Assembly: GCA_947624725.1 (NCBI GenBank) | Contig: CANQLP010000005.1 | Coordinates: forward strand, 27,059-91,058 | Direction of reading: 5' to 3' | Length of the DNA stretch: 64,000 bases | Origin: an uncultured Clostridia bacterium | GTDB taxonomy: Bacteria; Bacillota_A; Clostridia; TANB77; CAG-508 | Shown: positions 41,341-52,228 of the stretch, piece by piece | Layout of the letters: every line of letters begins with the position of its first letter | Position numbering within the stretch: the stretch's first letter is position 1 | Translations under genes and position numbers: made by a program | Notes under the pieces: model-generated | The model's database searches: none | Told to the model about the DNA's origin: nothing | The model's input: only the letters and a program-made list of their open reading frames with translations

Positions 41341-42829
41341 ATGGAAATAACATTATTTGGAATTGTTACAATAGTATTATCAATATACGCTTTTTTTAGA
41401 AATGAAAAATTATTATTATATATAATGGTGTTTTTGTCAACATTTACAGCAGCAGAACTCATGCATATAAACATTACAACAACACCAATTCAAACATTTG
41501 AGTTTACTGGAGCAATATGGATATTAAGACAATTTATAAACTTTATTATGACAAAACCAAAGATAAATAAGGAATGTGTAAAAAATGCTTTTAAAAAATT
41601 CATGCAAAATAAACTCGCAGTTGCTTTTTCTATATTCATAATAGCAATATTACTTGGAGAAATAGCATGCATTATTACAGGTGTATCAGTAGAATATACA
41701 GATTTTCTTGGAGAAACTGCTAACCTAAAATTTGGATTTTCAAATATAACACAATCAACAATTATAATTTTTGTGTTTGTAATTATGATAGTATTATCAT
41801 TTAAAATAAAAACAAAGGAAGAGATAAAAACTCTTTTGAAAGTATTTAGTATAAGCACGATGTTTGCTATACTTTGGGGATTTTTCCAATTTATATCATT
41901 CTATTTTGGAGTTCCATATCCAGCATTTTTATTTAATAATAACCCATATGTTGCACAATGCTATGATCAAGTTGCAAACAATGTAAAGAGAATTTGCTCA
42001 ATAGCACTAGAGCCATCAACATTTGCAATAAATTTAATTTGCTTTATACCTTTTGTTTTAGGAACTTTCTTAAAGCTAAAAGACAGTGTAAAAACAAAAA
42101 GATATATTATAACATTTGCAGTATTAGTACTTGCAACAGCATGCAGTATACTTACAACATCAAGTACAACATATGTAGGAATATTTACAATTTATTTCTT
42201 ATTTGGACTATATATCCTATTTGGATTTGTAAAGAAACGGTGAACTTTCAAGTAAGGGAAAAAACTTCTTAAAGATGCTTGCTACAACAGTTTGTTCTAT
42301 TGCTTTGGCAGGAATTTTATGCTTGGGATTTTTGAAGATTGGTTATTCTTTAGGAACGATAGACAGAATAGAAAGAGAAGAATTAGTAGATGAAGATAAA
42401 GATAATGATGAGAAAAAATATGATTCAGTCATACAAAATATATTAAAAACTGTAAAACAAATGACAATAGATAAATTAACTTCAGGTTCAGCAAAGGAGA
42501 GAATAACAGGAGATAGTATAGGACTTGAATTATATAAATATTCTCCAATATTTGGACTTGGATTTGGTTCATATAGAACATTTAACCTATTTACGAACAT
42601 ACTGGTAAATGCTGGAATTGTAGGAATCATAGCATTTGGATATATACTTTTTGTTGTAATAAAACCACTTGTAAAGCTTAGAAAATCAGAAGAAGCCATA
42701 AGTGTTATGTTTTTAATCAGTATTATAGGAACTACTGTAGCATTTTTTGCAGGAGTACCAGATTTAGTTTTAACATATTATTGGATGATTCTTGTATTTG
42801 GATATAAATATGCAACACTTGAAAAGTAG
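41341..42829 (+). CDS. O-antigen polymerase/ligase-like membrane protein, one CGG +1 site
   Basis: About 495 residues with about eleven membrane helices, a Wzy/WaaL-type profile with a large loop (GSAKERITGDSIGLELYKYSPIFGLGFGSY). It likely polymerises polysaccharide repeat units at the membrane. CGG 42238 falls in a cytoplasmic loop after helix eight; skipping the C gives VKKGELSSKGKNFLKM and the remaining helices. The unshifted product would stop immediately at CGG TGA. Confidence 0.82.
42238..42240 (+). other. In-frame CGG +1 recoding site, polymerase gene
   Basis: CGG follows AAA and is followed directly by a zero-frame TGA. Skipping the C reads GGT GAA CTT and continues 196 codons. Confidence 0.88.
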
Positions 42830-42862
42830 GATATAAGGAAAATTAGAAAGGATGATTATTTT

Positions 42863-43988
42863 ATGATTATTGGCATTGATGCAAGAGGATTGGATGGAAA
42901 AAAAGCAGGAATACCAGTTTATATTGAAAATATCATAAAAGAAATAAATAAAAAGGATACCAAAAATAAATATATACTTTATTCGAATAGAGAAATTAAT
43001 TTAGATGTAAAACTTAATGAAAATATAGTAGTAAAGCAAAATATGGGTGGACTTGGAAGCATCCTTATCTACTTCAAACTACCAAAGATTCTAAAAGAAG
43101 ATAAAGTTGATGTCTTTTTTGGAACACAACATTGTTTGCCAAGAAGAAATAAATATACTAAAAATATAAAATTTGTGCTTACAATACATGATTTAGCAAT
43201 AAAGAAATTAAAAACAGTAGGCTCTTTTAAAAACACTATAATCCAGACAATATTTGCAGGAAGAAGTATAAAAAATGCAGATAAAATAATCGCAATATCT
43301 AATGCAACTAAAAATGATATAATAGAGCTTTATAATGCAGATAAAGATAAGATAAGCATAATTTATAATGGAACCAATTTTGATGAACATACTATAAATT
43401 TGACAGAAGAGAAAAAGTCTGAAATAAGAAAAAAATTTAAAATAGAAAATTCAAAGTTTATATTTTTCTTAAGTACAATTGAACCTAGAAAAAATATAGA
43501 AACTTTAATAAAAGCTTTTGATTATATAAAAGAAAAAGAAAAGATAGATTTAAAACTTATACTTGCAGGTGGTCTTGGCTGGAAATATGAAAATATATTA
43601 AAACAATATGAAAGTTCAAAATTTAAAGATGATATAATTATGCCAGGATATATATCAAAGGAAGAAAAAGAGTATTTATATAAAAATGCAGAATGCTTTG
43701 TATATCCTTCTTTATATGAAGGCTTTGGCCTTCCTATATTAGAAGCTATGTCGAATAAACAAGTCGTCATTACTGCAAATAATTCATCTCTTCCAGAAGT
43801 ACGGAGGAAATGTAGCATTTTATTATGAAAAGACATTAGATTATAAAGCATTAGGAGAAAAAATCCTAGAAGTTATGAATTTAGGAAAAGAAGAAAAAGA
43901 AAAGCATATAGAAGAAGGGCTAGAGAGAATAAAACTTTTCACTTGGGAAAAATGTGCAGAGGAAGTATTAGAAGTGCTAGAAAAATAA
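42863..43988 (+). CDS. GT4 glycosyltransferase, one CGG +1 site
   Basis: About 374 residues. MIIGIDARGLDGKKAGIPVYIENI start, LTIHDLAIKKL, LSTIEPRKNIETLIKAF and SLYEGFGLPILEAMS. The CGG at 43802 falls in the SLPEVGGNVAFYYE motif that follows the EX7E region; skipping the C restores the double glycine and the last 60 residues. It is related to the GT4 at 40244. Confidence 0.9.
43802..43804 (+). other. In-frame CGG +1 recoding site, third GT4 gene
   Basis: CGG follows GTA. Skipping the C gives SLPEVGGNVAF. The intact paralogue at 40244 has SLPEVGGDVVKYF at the same place, an internal proof of the correct reading. Confidence 0.95.
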
Positions 43989-44010
43989 GAGTTGGAGGAA
44001 ATGAAGTTAA

Positions 44011-45099
44011 ATGAAGATATGTTTTATAGTTGGAGCATTTCCAAATATGAAATGTGGTATAGGCGATTATACAAGCAAGGTAGCAGAAGAATTAGCTAAA
44101 ACAGGAAATGAAGTTCATATAATTACATCAAAAAAAGCAAATCCAGTATCCAGTGTGCTTCATATCCATAATATAATGGAAAATTGGAGTATGAGTGAGA
44201 CTAGTAAAATAATTAATGAATTAAAAGAAATAAAGCCAGATGTAGTTAATATCCAGTATCCAAATAATGAGTATAAAGACAAGCTTATGATAACACTTTT
44301 GCCATCTAGGATAAAGAATAAGATAAAATGCATAGTTACGATAACAATACATGAATATAGGGCTTTTAATATTAATACTGATGGAAATATTAAACTAAAA
44401 ACAAAAATAAGACTTTGTTTAAATTTCCATAATGTGGATAAGATAATACTTGTTGAAAAAAATGCACAAGATAAGATAAAAAAAGATTATAAAAAAGCAA
44501 ATATAGTGTATATACCGATAAGTGCTAATATTCCACCAAGTAAAATCGGAAAAGATAGGAAAGAAAAACTAATTGATAAATATGGAATGAAAGATAAAAA
44601 AATATTATCATATTTTGGATTTCCTGTAAAAGAAAAAGGGATAGAGTATTTATTACATGTAGTTCAAAAACTAGATGATGTAAAGCTATTATTTATAGGA
44701 GAATTAAATAGTGATGATGAATATCAAAAGAGTTTAATAGATTATATAGGTACATCAAATATCAAAGATAAGGTAGTAATTACTGGATACATTGAGAATC
44801 CATGTGATGTTTCAGATATTTTGTCTATAAGTGATATATGTGTTTTACCATTTACAGAAGGTGTAAAAGAAAATAATGGAAGCTTTCTTGCTGCCTATAA
44901 TCAAAATATATCAATTATTACAACTAAAAAAGAAAATGTAAAAGATGAAAATGGGATATACTATATTTTGCCAAATGATGAAGAAAAATTAATTGATAAA
45001 ATAAAAGAGGTTCTTGAAATAAAAAAGGAATTTCAAAGAGGAACTTTAACTTGGGATAATATAGCAAAAGAATACTTAAAAAGTTTTAAACAGGAGTAA
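44011..45099 (+). CDS. GT4-like glycosyltransferase
   Basis: 362 residues. MKICFIVGAFPNMKCGIGDYTSKVAEEL start with the CGIGDY donor-loop motif, a nucleotide-sugar half with YFGFPVKEKGIEYLL and VLPFTEGVKENNGS. The acceptor is unknown. It ends seven bases before the flippase gene. No CGG codon. Confidence 0.83.
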   Translation: MKICFIVGAFPNMKCGIGDYTSKVAEELAKTGNEVHIITSKKANPVSSVLHIHNIMENWSMSETSKIINELKEIKPDVVNIQYPNNEYKDKLMITLLPSRIKNKIKCIVTITIHEYRAFNINTDGNIKLKTKIRLCLNFHNVDKIILVEKNAQDKIKKDYKKANIVYIPISANIPPSKIGKDRKEKLIDKYGMKDKKILSYFGFPVKEKGIEYLLHVVQKLDDVKLLFIGELNSDDEYQKSLIDYIGTSNIKDKVVITGYIENPCDVSDILSISDICVLPFTEGVKENNGSFLAAYNQNISIITTKKENVKDENGIYYILPNDEEKLIDKIKEVLEIKKEFQRGTLTWDNIAKEYLKSFKQE

Positions 45100-45105
45100 T
45101 GAAGA

Positions 45106-46684
45106 ATGAAAGAACAAACAACAAGAACTAAACAGTCAGTAAAAAATGCAACGCTTTCAATAGTGGCACAGGTTACACAGCAACTTATGAAGTTAGTTGT
45201 GCGTATTGCATTTATAAGAGTAATTGGAGAATATTTAGGAATAAATGGACTATTCACAGATATCTTAGTAGCACTACAATTAGTAGAGTTAGGAATTGGA
45301 CCTGCAATTAGCTTTAGCTTGTATAAACCACTTGCAGAAGACAACAAGGAAAAAGTAAAATCATTAATGCTATTTTTCAAGAAAGCATATAGACTGATAG
45401 GTTTATTTGTCTTAATAGTGGGACTTGGCTTGACGCCATTTTTAGGATTTTTCATAATGGAAATGCCTAAAGATATACCATTATCAACTTTACATATAAT
45501 TTATTGGATTTTCGTATTTGATACATCAATATCATATTTTTACTCATATTATAGAACTTTACTTGTAAGTGACCAGAAGAAATATAAAGATATACTAATA
45601 CAAATGGGAGTATCAATTGCAGTTACAATAACTCAAATTGCATTGATATATATAACTAGAAATTACATATGTTATCTTATTGCACAAGTTGTAGGAACAA
45701 TACTTACAAACTTTATTGCATCAAGAGTTGCTCTTAAGGAATACCCATATCTAAAGGAAAAGAATGTAGAAAAATTAGATGATGGAACTTTTGGAGAAAT
45801 AAAGAAAAATGTACTTGCAATGGTATTTCACAAAGTAGGAAGTATCATAAGAGATGCGACAGATAATCTTCTTATTTCAAAATATATAGGTCTTGTACTT
45901 ACAGGAATATATTCTAATTACTTAATGATAACTAAAGCTTTAACAACACTAATAAATCAAATGTTTTCAGCTGTTTTATCAAGCGTTGGAAATCTTCATG
46001 CTACAAGATCTAATGAAGCACAAAAAGAAGTATTTTACAATATAAACTTTATAAACTTTTGGATAGCTTCATTTTGTGCATGTGCATTTGGTGCATTAAT
46101 TGGACCATTCATACTTGTTATATCAAATGAAAATTATTTACTTACAACATTCATAACAGTGCTTATTTCAACAAGATTTTATTTAGATACGATGAGGAAG
46201 ACTCCATGGATGTTTTGTGAAGCGGCTGGAATATATTGGAATGGTAAGTCAAAGCCAATTTGGGAAATAATAGTAAACTTAATTACATCATATATACTTG
46301 TAAAATGGATTGGAATGCCAGGAATATTTATAGGAACAATAATTACAATTATTCTTGTAGACCTTCCTATTGAACCATATTTAGCATTTAAATATGTTTT
46401 AAATGGAGGACTTGCAAAATACTATATTAAATATGCAAAATACCTTGTTGTAACTATTTTAATGTATACAGCAACATATTTTGCAACTGGACTTATTCCA
46501 GATCCAGTAGGGGGATTTGCAGGAGTTCGGAACATTTATATTAAAAGCTGTAGTAGTATGCGTTGTTACAAATGGAATTATTGTTATTACAATGTTTAAA
46601 ACAAAAGAATTTAAGTACACAATTGAATTAGTATCAAAATATCTAAAAGCAGGTGTAAAAAAAGTTATAAATAAATTAACTTAA
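45106..46684 (+). CDS. Wzx-like polysaccharide flippase, one CGG +1 site
   Basis: About 525 residues with about twelve to fourteen membrane helices of the MOP/MATE-like exporter superfamily. It should flip lipid-linked repeat units for the polymerase. CGG 46528 comes just before the last helices; skipping the C gives FAGVGTFILKAVVVCVVTNG and then MFKTKEF. Without the skip the end becomes an implausible Cys/Tyr-rich tail. Confidence 0.85.
46528..46530 (+). other. In-frame CGG +1 recoding site, flippase gene
   Basis: CGG follows GTT. Skipping the C gives GGFAGVGTFILKAVVV, a normal membrane helix. Confidence 0.87.
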
Positions 46685-46707
46685 AATTGAGGAGTGTTTT
46701 AAAATAT

Positions 46708-48444
46708 ATGAATAATATAAAGAAAATTATAAATTCCATAAAAGAATTTGTAAATAATCATACAAAACTATGCTTGATTATTATATTCATATTTACAGTG
46801 TTAGGATATGCAGCTGTAACAAGCAAAATGACAACTTGTACTTATCAGATGATTGATGAAGAATTATATGTAAATATGGCAAGATCATTTTTCTATGATG
46901 GTAATTTTTGCAAACAATATGCTTTGCAAAATTATAGTTGTGTATTATATTCGATTGTTATATCAATTGCATACTTTTTCTATTCGCCAGAGAGAATATT
47001 GTTTTTAATGCGTATAATTAATGTAATATTAATGTCAAGTAGCATATTTCCAACATATTTACTTACAAAAAAGGTATGTAAAAATGATAAAGTAAAAGCA
47101 ATACTTATAAGTATACTTGGAACGCTTGTATCTGATATGGTATCAGTATTTTATGTAATACAAGAAAACCTTAATTATCCACTATTTTTATGGATTGCAT
47201 ATTTTATATATTTGAAATTTGAATCTAAAGATAAGAGAATGATTAAGCTAGATATAACAATTGTAGTTATGCTTGCAGTAATTTTCTTTGTAAAATCATA
47301 TTCAATAGCATTTGCTGCTGCGTATTTCTTATATCAATTTATAGATATTTTAAGAGAGAAAAAATACAAAGAAATTAAATGGTTATTTGTGCAAGGGTTA
47401 GCATTTCTTGCATTAATTGCTTTGGGAATGTTTTTAATAGATTTTGCAAATGGCTTCCAAGAAGGAACGAATCATTATACTAATCAAATGATGAGTATTT
47501 TCCCAGTAACACTAGAAAAGATAGGAGCTTTATTATATGGAATATTTTGTTATTTGATATTTTCAATATTTACGATGGGACTTTTCACAGTATTGCTTCC
47601 AATAAGTAATATAAGAAATTATGAGGAAAAGGATAGAAAATTTATAGGATTTCTTACAGTAACATTAATAATTACTGCAATAGAGAGTGCAGTAATTGTG
47701 TATATTCCAGAAGAAGCAGGAAAGCTATTTCCAGGGAAGATATGTACAAGATATTTAGCACCACTATTAATTCCATATATCATTATGTTTGTTAAATCAG
47801 ACAGAGAAAAACTTAAAATATCTAAATGGGTGTGTGCAGTAATATCAGTAATTTTTGTATATTTGTTTATATATTTTATAAAGAACAACTCAATAACATT
47901 TACAAATATAGATAGTTATATATTTGCAATATTAAGATTTTTCCATGAGAGGAAAAGATTAAAAATTGATGCAATTTTAATAGCTGGTATTGCGATAGTT
48001 TTCGCATTTATAATATATAGATATAAAAAGGGAAAAATTAAGAATTTAGTAAGGTTAATTTTGATAGGATATACGATTTGTTTAATAGCAATAATGCCTT
48101 TAAATTTCTTCTTACAGATTGATACATCAAATAATTTAACAAATGGAGAAAAATATATGCCAGAATATATTAAAATGGCAGAGTATATAAATTATAAATA
48201 TGATAGAGTTTATGCTTATAATATGCAAAGTAGATTATTCTATGGCATAATAAATAGTGATTATATAAGATTTAATGGAAATGAGCTTGATATGGATACA
48301 AAGGGTAAAAAAGTTGCAATTATTGTTGAACCATATATGCAAATTGAGCTAACAGGAGGAAAGAGAGTAGAAACAGATACAGAGAATTTTATCTTATATG
48401 AAAGTGATGAAAATTATGATACAATGCACATTAATTTAAAATAA
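46708..48444 (+). CDS. Polytopic membrane glycosyltransferase-like protein
   Basis: 578 residues from ATG 46708 (GAGGAGTG upstream); the in-frame TTG 46687 is less likely. About twelve membrane helices with an early extracytoplasmic acidic motif MIDEELYVNMARSFF, typical of GT-C enzymes of the ArnT/PMT type, and a soluble C-terminal tail. It probably adds a sugar from a polyprenyl carrier to the polymer or to proteins. No CGG codon. Confidence 0.65.
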   Translation: MNNIKKIINSIKEFVNNHTKLCLIIIFIFTVLGYAAVTSKMTTCTYQMIDEELYVNMARSFFYDGNFCKQYALQNYSCVLYSIVISIAYFFYSPERILFLMRIINVILMSSSIFPTYLLTKKVCKNDKVKAILISILGTLVSDMVSVFYVIQENLNYPLFLWIAYFIYLKFESKDKRMIKLDITIVVMLAVIFFVKSYSIAFAAAYFLYQFIDILREKKYKEIKWLFVQGLAFLALIALGMFLIDFANGFQEGTNHYTNQMMSIFPVTLEKIGALLYGIFCYLIFSIFTMGLFTVLLPISNIRNYEEKDRKFIGFLTVTLIITAIESAVIVYIPEEAGKLFPGKICTRYLAPLLIPYIIMFVKSDREKLKISKWVCAVISVIFVYLFIYFIKNNSITFTNIDSYIFAILRFFHERKRLKIDAILIAGIAIVFAFIIYRYKKGKIKNLVRLILIGYTICLIAIMPLNFFLQIDTSNNLTNGEKYMPEYIKMAEYINYKYDRVYAYNMQSRLFYGIINSDYIRFNGNELDMDTKGKKVAIIVEPYMQIELTGGKRVETDTENFILYESDENYDTMHINLK

Positions 48445-48471
48445 AAGATATGTTATAAAGGAGGAAAGAAT

Positions 48472-50201
48472 ATGAATTATTTAGAAAAGTATGAGGAATG
48501 GTGTAAAAATCCAGTATTTGATGAAGATACTAAAAAAGAACTTTTAAGTCTTAAAGGAAATGATGATGAAATAAAAGAAAGATTTTATAAAGACCTAGAG
48601 TTTGGTACAGGTGGACTTCGTGGAATTATTGGAGCTGGAACTAATAGAATGAATATTTATACTGTTCGGAAAAGCAACTCAAGGTTTAGCAAACTTTATA
48701 AAAAAGGAGCATGGAGAAAGTAAAGGCGTTGCAATAGCATATGATTCAAGACATATGTCTAAAGAATTTAGTAAAAGAGCAGCTTTGATATTAAATGCTA
48801 ATGGAATAAAAACTTATAGATTTGAATCATTAAGACCAACACCAGAACTTTCATTTTCTGTAAGAGAACTTCGGATGTATTTCTGGAATTGTAATTACTG
48901 CAAGTCATAACCCACCAGAATATAATGGATATAAAGTATATTGGGAAGATGGAGCACAAGTAACTCCTCCAAAAGATAAAGAAATAATTGATGAAGTTGC
49001 AAATGTAAAAGATTATAGTGAAATAAAGATAATGAGCGAAGAAGATGCAATAAACGCAGGGCTATATAATGAGATAGGAAGTAGAATTGATGATAGATAT
49101 ATTGAAGAAGTAAAGAAACAGTCATTAAATATGGATATTATCAAAGAAATGGCAGAAGATATAAAAATCGTGTATACTCCACTTCATGGAACAGGTAATA
49201 AACCAGTAAGAAGAGTACTTTCAGAATTAGGATTTAAAAATGTATTTGTAGTTCCAGAACAAGAAATGCCAGACGGAGATTTCCCAACTGTTAGTTATCC
49301 AAATCCAGAAGATCCAAAAGCATTTACTCTTGCACTTAAACTTGCTAAAGAAAAGGATGCAGATATTGTACTTGCAACAGACCCAGATGCAGATAGACTT
49401 GGTGTTTATGCAAAAGATCCAAAAACTAATGAATATGTATCTTTCACAGGAAATATGTCTGCACTTTTAATTGCAGAATATGTATTGTCAGAGAGAAAGA
49501 AAAGAAACTTGATTCCTGAAAATGGAGCATTAGTTACAACTGTTGTATCTTCAAATTTAGCAAAAGCTATTGCAAAAGAATATAACATTAAATGTATTGA
49601 AACATTAACAGGATTTAAGTATATAGGAGAGCAAATAAAATTCTTTGAACAAAACCATTCATATGAATATTTATTTGGATTTGAGGAAAGTTATGGATGC
49701 CTTATCGGAACACATGCAAGAGATAAAGACTCAGTTGTTGCATGCTTAATGCTTTGTGAAGCTGCAGCATTCTATAAAAAACAAGGATTAACTTTATGGG
49801 AGCAGATGATAAATATTTATGAAAAATATGGATATTACAGAGAAACATTAGCTACTATGACTCTAAAAGGAATTGAAGGACAAGAAAAAATAGCCCAAAT
49901 TATGGAAAGACAAAGAAATAATCCAGTAAAGCAAATTGGAAAATTTAAAGTAGAAGAAATAAGAGATTATAAATTAAAAGTTACAAAAAATCTTGTAACA
50001 GGAGTGCAAGGTACAACAGAACTTCCTGAATCAAATGTACTTTATTATGCACTTGAAGATGATAGCTGGTGCTGTGTAAGACCTTCTGGAACAGAACCCA
50101 AAATTAAGTTCTATATGGGTGTAAAAGAAAAGACTATGGAAGATGCAAACAGAGAATTAGAAGAATTAAAAAATGCAATGTTAGATTTATGTAATGAGTA
50201 G
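48472..50201 (+). CDS. Phosphomannomutase/phosphoglucomutase, two CGG +1 sites
   Basis: About 575 residues, the long PGM2-like alpha-D-phosphohexomutase. GTGGLRGIIGAGTNRMN, the phosphoserine loop TASHNPPEYNGYKVY, metal loop DPDADRLG and sugar loop GFEESYGCLIG, then RPSGTEPK. It interconverts mannose or glucose 6- and 1-phosphates, linking manA to manC. The catalytic serine lies after both CGG sites (48667, 48872), so no active enzyme is possible without two skips. AAAGGAGGAAAG precedes the ATG. Confidence 0.93.
48667..48669 (+). other. In-frame CGG +1 recoding site, phosphohexomutase site 1
   Basis: CGG follows GTT. Skipping the C gives NIYTVGKATQGLANF, conserved in the family. Confidence 0.92.
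48872..48874 (+). other. In-frame CGG +1 recoding site, phosphohexomutase site 2
   Basis: CGG follows CTT. Skipping the C gives VRELGCISGIVITASHNP, running into the catalytic serine loop. Confidence 0.93.
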
Positions 50202-50388
50202 TGCTAAAAAATTACTTAGTTGTTTCAAGAATTTGAATTGACAATTGACATAAATAGATATATAATATTTAAGTCTTTTAAAAGTAAAAAATTTTAGTAG
50301 TTATTATTAAAATTAAAAGGAGGGATAATAGAAGGATTTACAAGTGTTTTAAAACATTAACTTAATAAAACAAGAAAAGGAGAGGAAA

Positions 50389-51009
50389 ATGGCAAAGGTA
50401 TTAGTACGGCTAATTGATTTGTTGGAGACACCAGAGGTTTATGGTGATATAACAACAAAATACATTGATTATGAGCCGGACGGGAAAATCATTACTGTAA
50501 ACCTAAATTCAGGAGAGACAGGATGCAAGAAGGATCAAACACCGTGTGTCGAGCAGCTTAACTGGAATTTATTTACGCTTAATGATAGCTCATATGCTAT
50601 AAGTGAGCCTACTCTGTTTTACCTTAAGCTAAGTGGCAAGACTGGAATAAAGAAGGCATACAAGGTTATGGAAAAGTACAACAAGATGTATTCAAATTTG
50701 AAGCTGGGAGGAACTTCTTGTGTTCTTACAGAAGAAATGTTTAATCAGTTACCTTCCCATCTGAAAAATGTACAGGGGGAGTATTGGCTGCCTAGTTCAT
50801 ATGAGCAAAAGGGCGAGTCACAAAAGTATTTCGGCTTAAAAAGTGTTGTCAATGGAAAGATAGATAATCGTTTTGTGCTTTTTATAGAAGATGGAAGCAC
50901 ATACTATGGACTTGCCTCTCTTCGCGTTGTAATAAGGTTTCAAGGAGACATCTTAGTACTCTTGGATACTGAGACAATGGAATTAGAATTTGCAGAAAAG
51001 TTTTATTGA
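50389..51009 (+). CDS. Unknown protein of atypical composition with an in-frame CGG arginine codon
   Basis: 206 residues. EYWLPSSYEQ and a terminal YGLASLRVVIRF resemble the DUF6273-like ends of gut Clostridia surface proteins, but there is no signal peptide. Codon use differs visibly from its neighbours (CCG, GAC, GTC, GGC, CTG are frequent), suggesting recent acquisition. An in-frame CGG at 50407, codon seven, is read as Arg here with no frame change. If CGG forced a +1 shift in this host, the product would end at once (GGC TAA). AAAGGAGAGG precedes the ATG. Confidence 0.6.
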   Translation: MAKVLVRLIDLLETPEVYGDITTKYIDYEPDGKIITVNLNSGETGCKKDQTPCVEQLNWNLFTLNDSSYAISEPTLFYLKLSGKTGIKKAYKVMEKYNKMYSNLKLGGTSCVLTEEMFNQLPSHLKNVQGEYWLPSSYEQKGESQKYFGLKSVVNGKIDNRFVLFIEDGSTYYGLASLRVVIRFQGDILVLLDTETMELEFAEKFY

Positions 51010-51030
51010 GGTAAATCATTTATTGTTCTG

Positions 51031-51063
51031 ACTCGCATAAGTTGTTCTTATGCGAGTTTTTAT
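51031..51063 (+). terminator. Rho-independent terminator
   Basis: ACTCGCATAAG and CTTATGCGAGT form an eleven-pair perfect stem, followed by TTTTTAT. Confidence 0.92.
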
Positions 51064-51113
51064 ATTTATATGGAGCTTTTTTATTAATATTTATAGCAAA
51101 AATTTGGTGAAGG

Positions 51114-51142
51114 TTGCAAATATGTGAAAAATATGGTAAAAT
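51114..51142 (+). promoter_or_regulatory. Likely promoter of manA
   Basis: TTGCAA, a 17-base spacer, TAAAAT, about 48 bases before the ATG. Confidence 0.55.
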
Positions 51143-51190
51143 TAATAAGTAAATTGTAATACAAAGAATTAGAAAGAGAGAAATATACAA

Positions 51191-52135
51191 ATGGAGCCTA
51201 TATTTTTTAAGCCTTCATATAAAAATGTTATATGGGGTGGAAATAATATATCAAAAATATTTAAAAGAAATATAATAGGAGATAATGTCGGAGAAAGTTG
51301 GGAATTATCAGCTCATCCAAATGGTTTTAGCATTGTTAAAAATGACGAATTCAAAGGAAAAAACTTATATGAATTATTTAATGATAAAACTAATAAAGAA
51401 AAAATCTTTGGTAGCCATTGCAAAAATTTAACTAAATTTCCAATACTTACAAAATTTATAGATGCAAATAGAAGCCTATCTATACAAGTGCATCCAGATA
51501 ATGATTATGCCTTAAAAAATGAAAATGATTCAGGAAAATCAGAAGTTTGGTATGTAATGGATTGCAAGAAAGATGCAAAAATAGTGTATGGTTTTAAAGA
51601 TAATGTAACAAAGGCAAATCTTAAAAATGCAGTTGATAACATAGAACAGAATGTTAATTATGTTAATGTACACAAAGGAGATTTTATTTCAATTCCATCT
51701 GGTACAATTCATGCGATAATGGATGGAATTGTTATTTGTGAAGTACAACAAAGTAGTGATGTTACATATAGAGTTTATGACTGGAAAAGATTAGATAAAG
51801 ATGGAAAGCCTAGAGAACTTAATATAAATAAAGCATTGGATGTAATTAATTTAAAAAATCATGATAGTATATCTAATTATAATAATATCGACAAAAATGA
51901 AAATATTTATAAATCAGACATATTTAATATTGATATGGTAAAAGTTGATGGAACATCTAATGAAAAATCAAATAGTGAAACATTTTTTGCATATATTGTA
52001 ATAGATGGAGAAGGACAGATTAAAACAAGTAATTTCTTTAAGAATATAAGCAAAGGAGACACTTTCTTAATACCTGCAAGTTTAGGAGATTATTCACTTT
52101 CAGGCAATTTAAAACTTATGAAAATTTGGATTTAA
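51191..52135 (+). CDS. manA: Mannose-6-phosphate isomerase, class I
   Basis: 314 residues. A zinc-dependent cupin enzyme making mannose-6-phosphate from fructose-6-phosphate. WGGNNISKIF start, metal ligands in SIQVHPDNDYA, EVWYVMDC and IPSGTIHAIMDG. Length and motifs fit the short firmicute ManA. It completes the manA-mutase-manC-gmd-rmd route, though it sits apart under its own promoter. Confidence 0.93.
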   Translation: MEPIFFKPSYKNVIWGGNNISKIFKRNIIGDNVGESWELSAHPNGFSIVKNDEFKGKNLYELFNDKTNKEKIFGSHCKNLTKFPILTKFIDANRSLSIQVHPDNDYALKNENDSGKSEVWYVMDCKKDAKIVYGFKDNVTKANLKNAVDNIEQNVNYVNVHKGDFISIPSGTIHAIMDGIVICEVQQSSDVTYRVYDWKRLDKDGKPRELNINKALDVINLKNHDSISNYNNIDKNENIYKSDIFNIDMVKVDGTSNEKSNSETFFAYIVIDGEGQIKTSNFFKNISKGDTFLIPASLGDYSLSGNLKLMKIWI

Positions 52136-52191
52136 TAAATTTATGTAAAATACTTCTAATTTGAAAAAAAGTATGATATAATTCATATTAA

Positions 52192-52206
52192 CTCACAGAG
52201 TGTGAG
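52192..52206. promoter_or_regulatory. Palindromic operator-like site
   Basis: CTCAC-AGAGT-GTGAG is a perfect inverted repeat just before the ribosome binding site of the next gene and about 15 bases after a TATAAT. A repressor site is possible. Confidence 0.35.
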
Positions 52207-52228
52207 AATAATTAGAAGGGGTGCTATA

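Noticed and set aside
41994..42272. 92-codon frame inside the polymerase gene
   Set aside because: It is a shadow of the polymerase in another frame, rich in Asn, Ile and Tyr, with no ribosome binding site.
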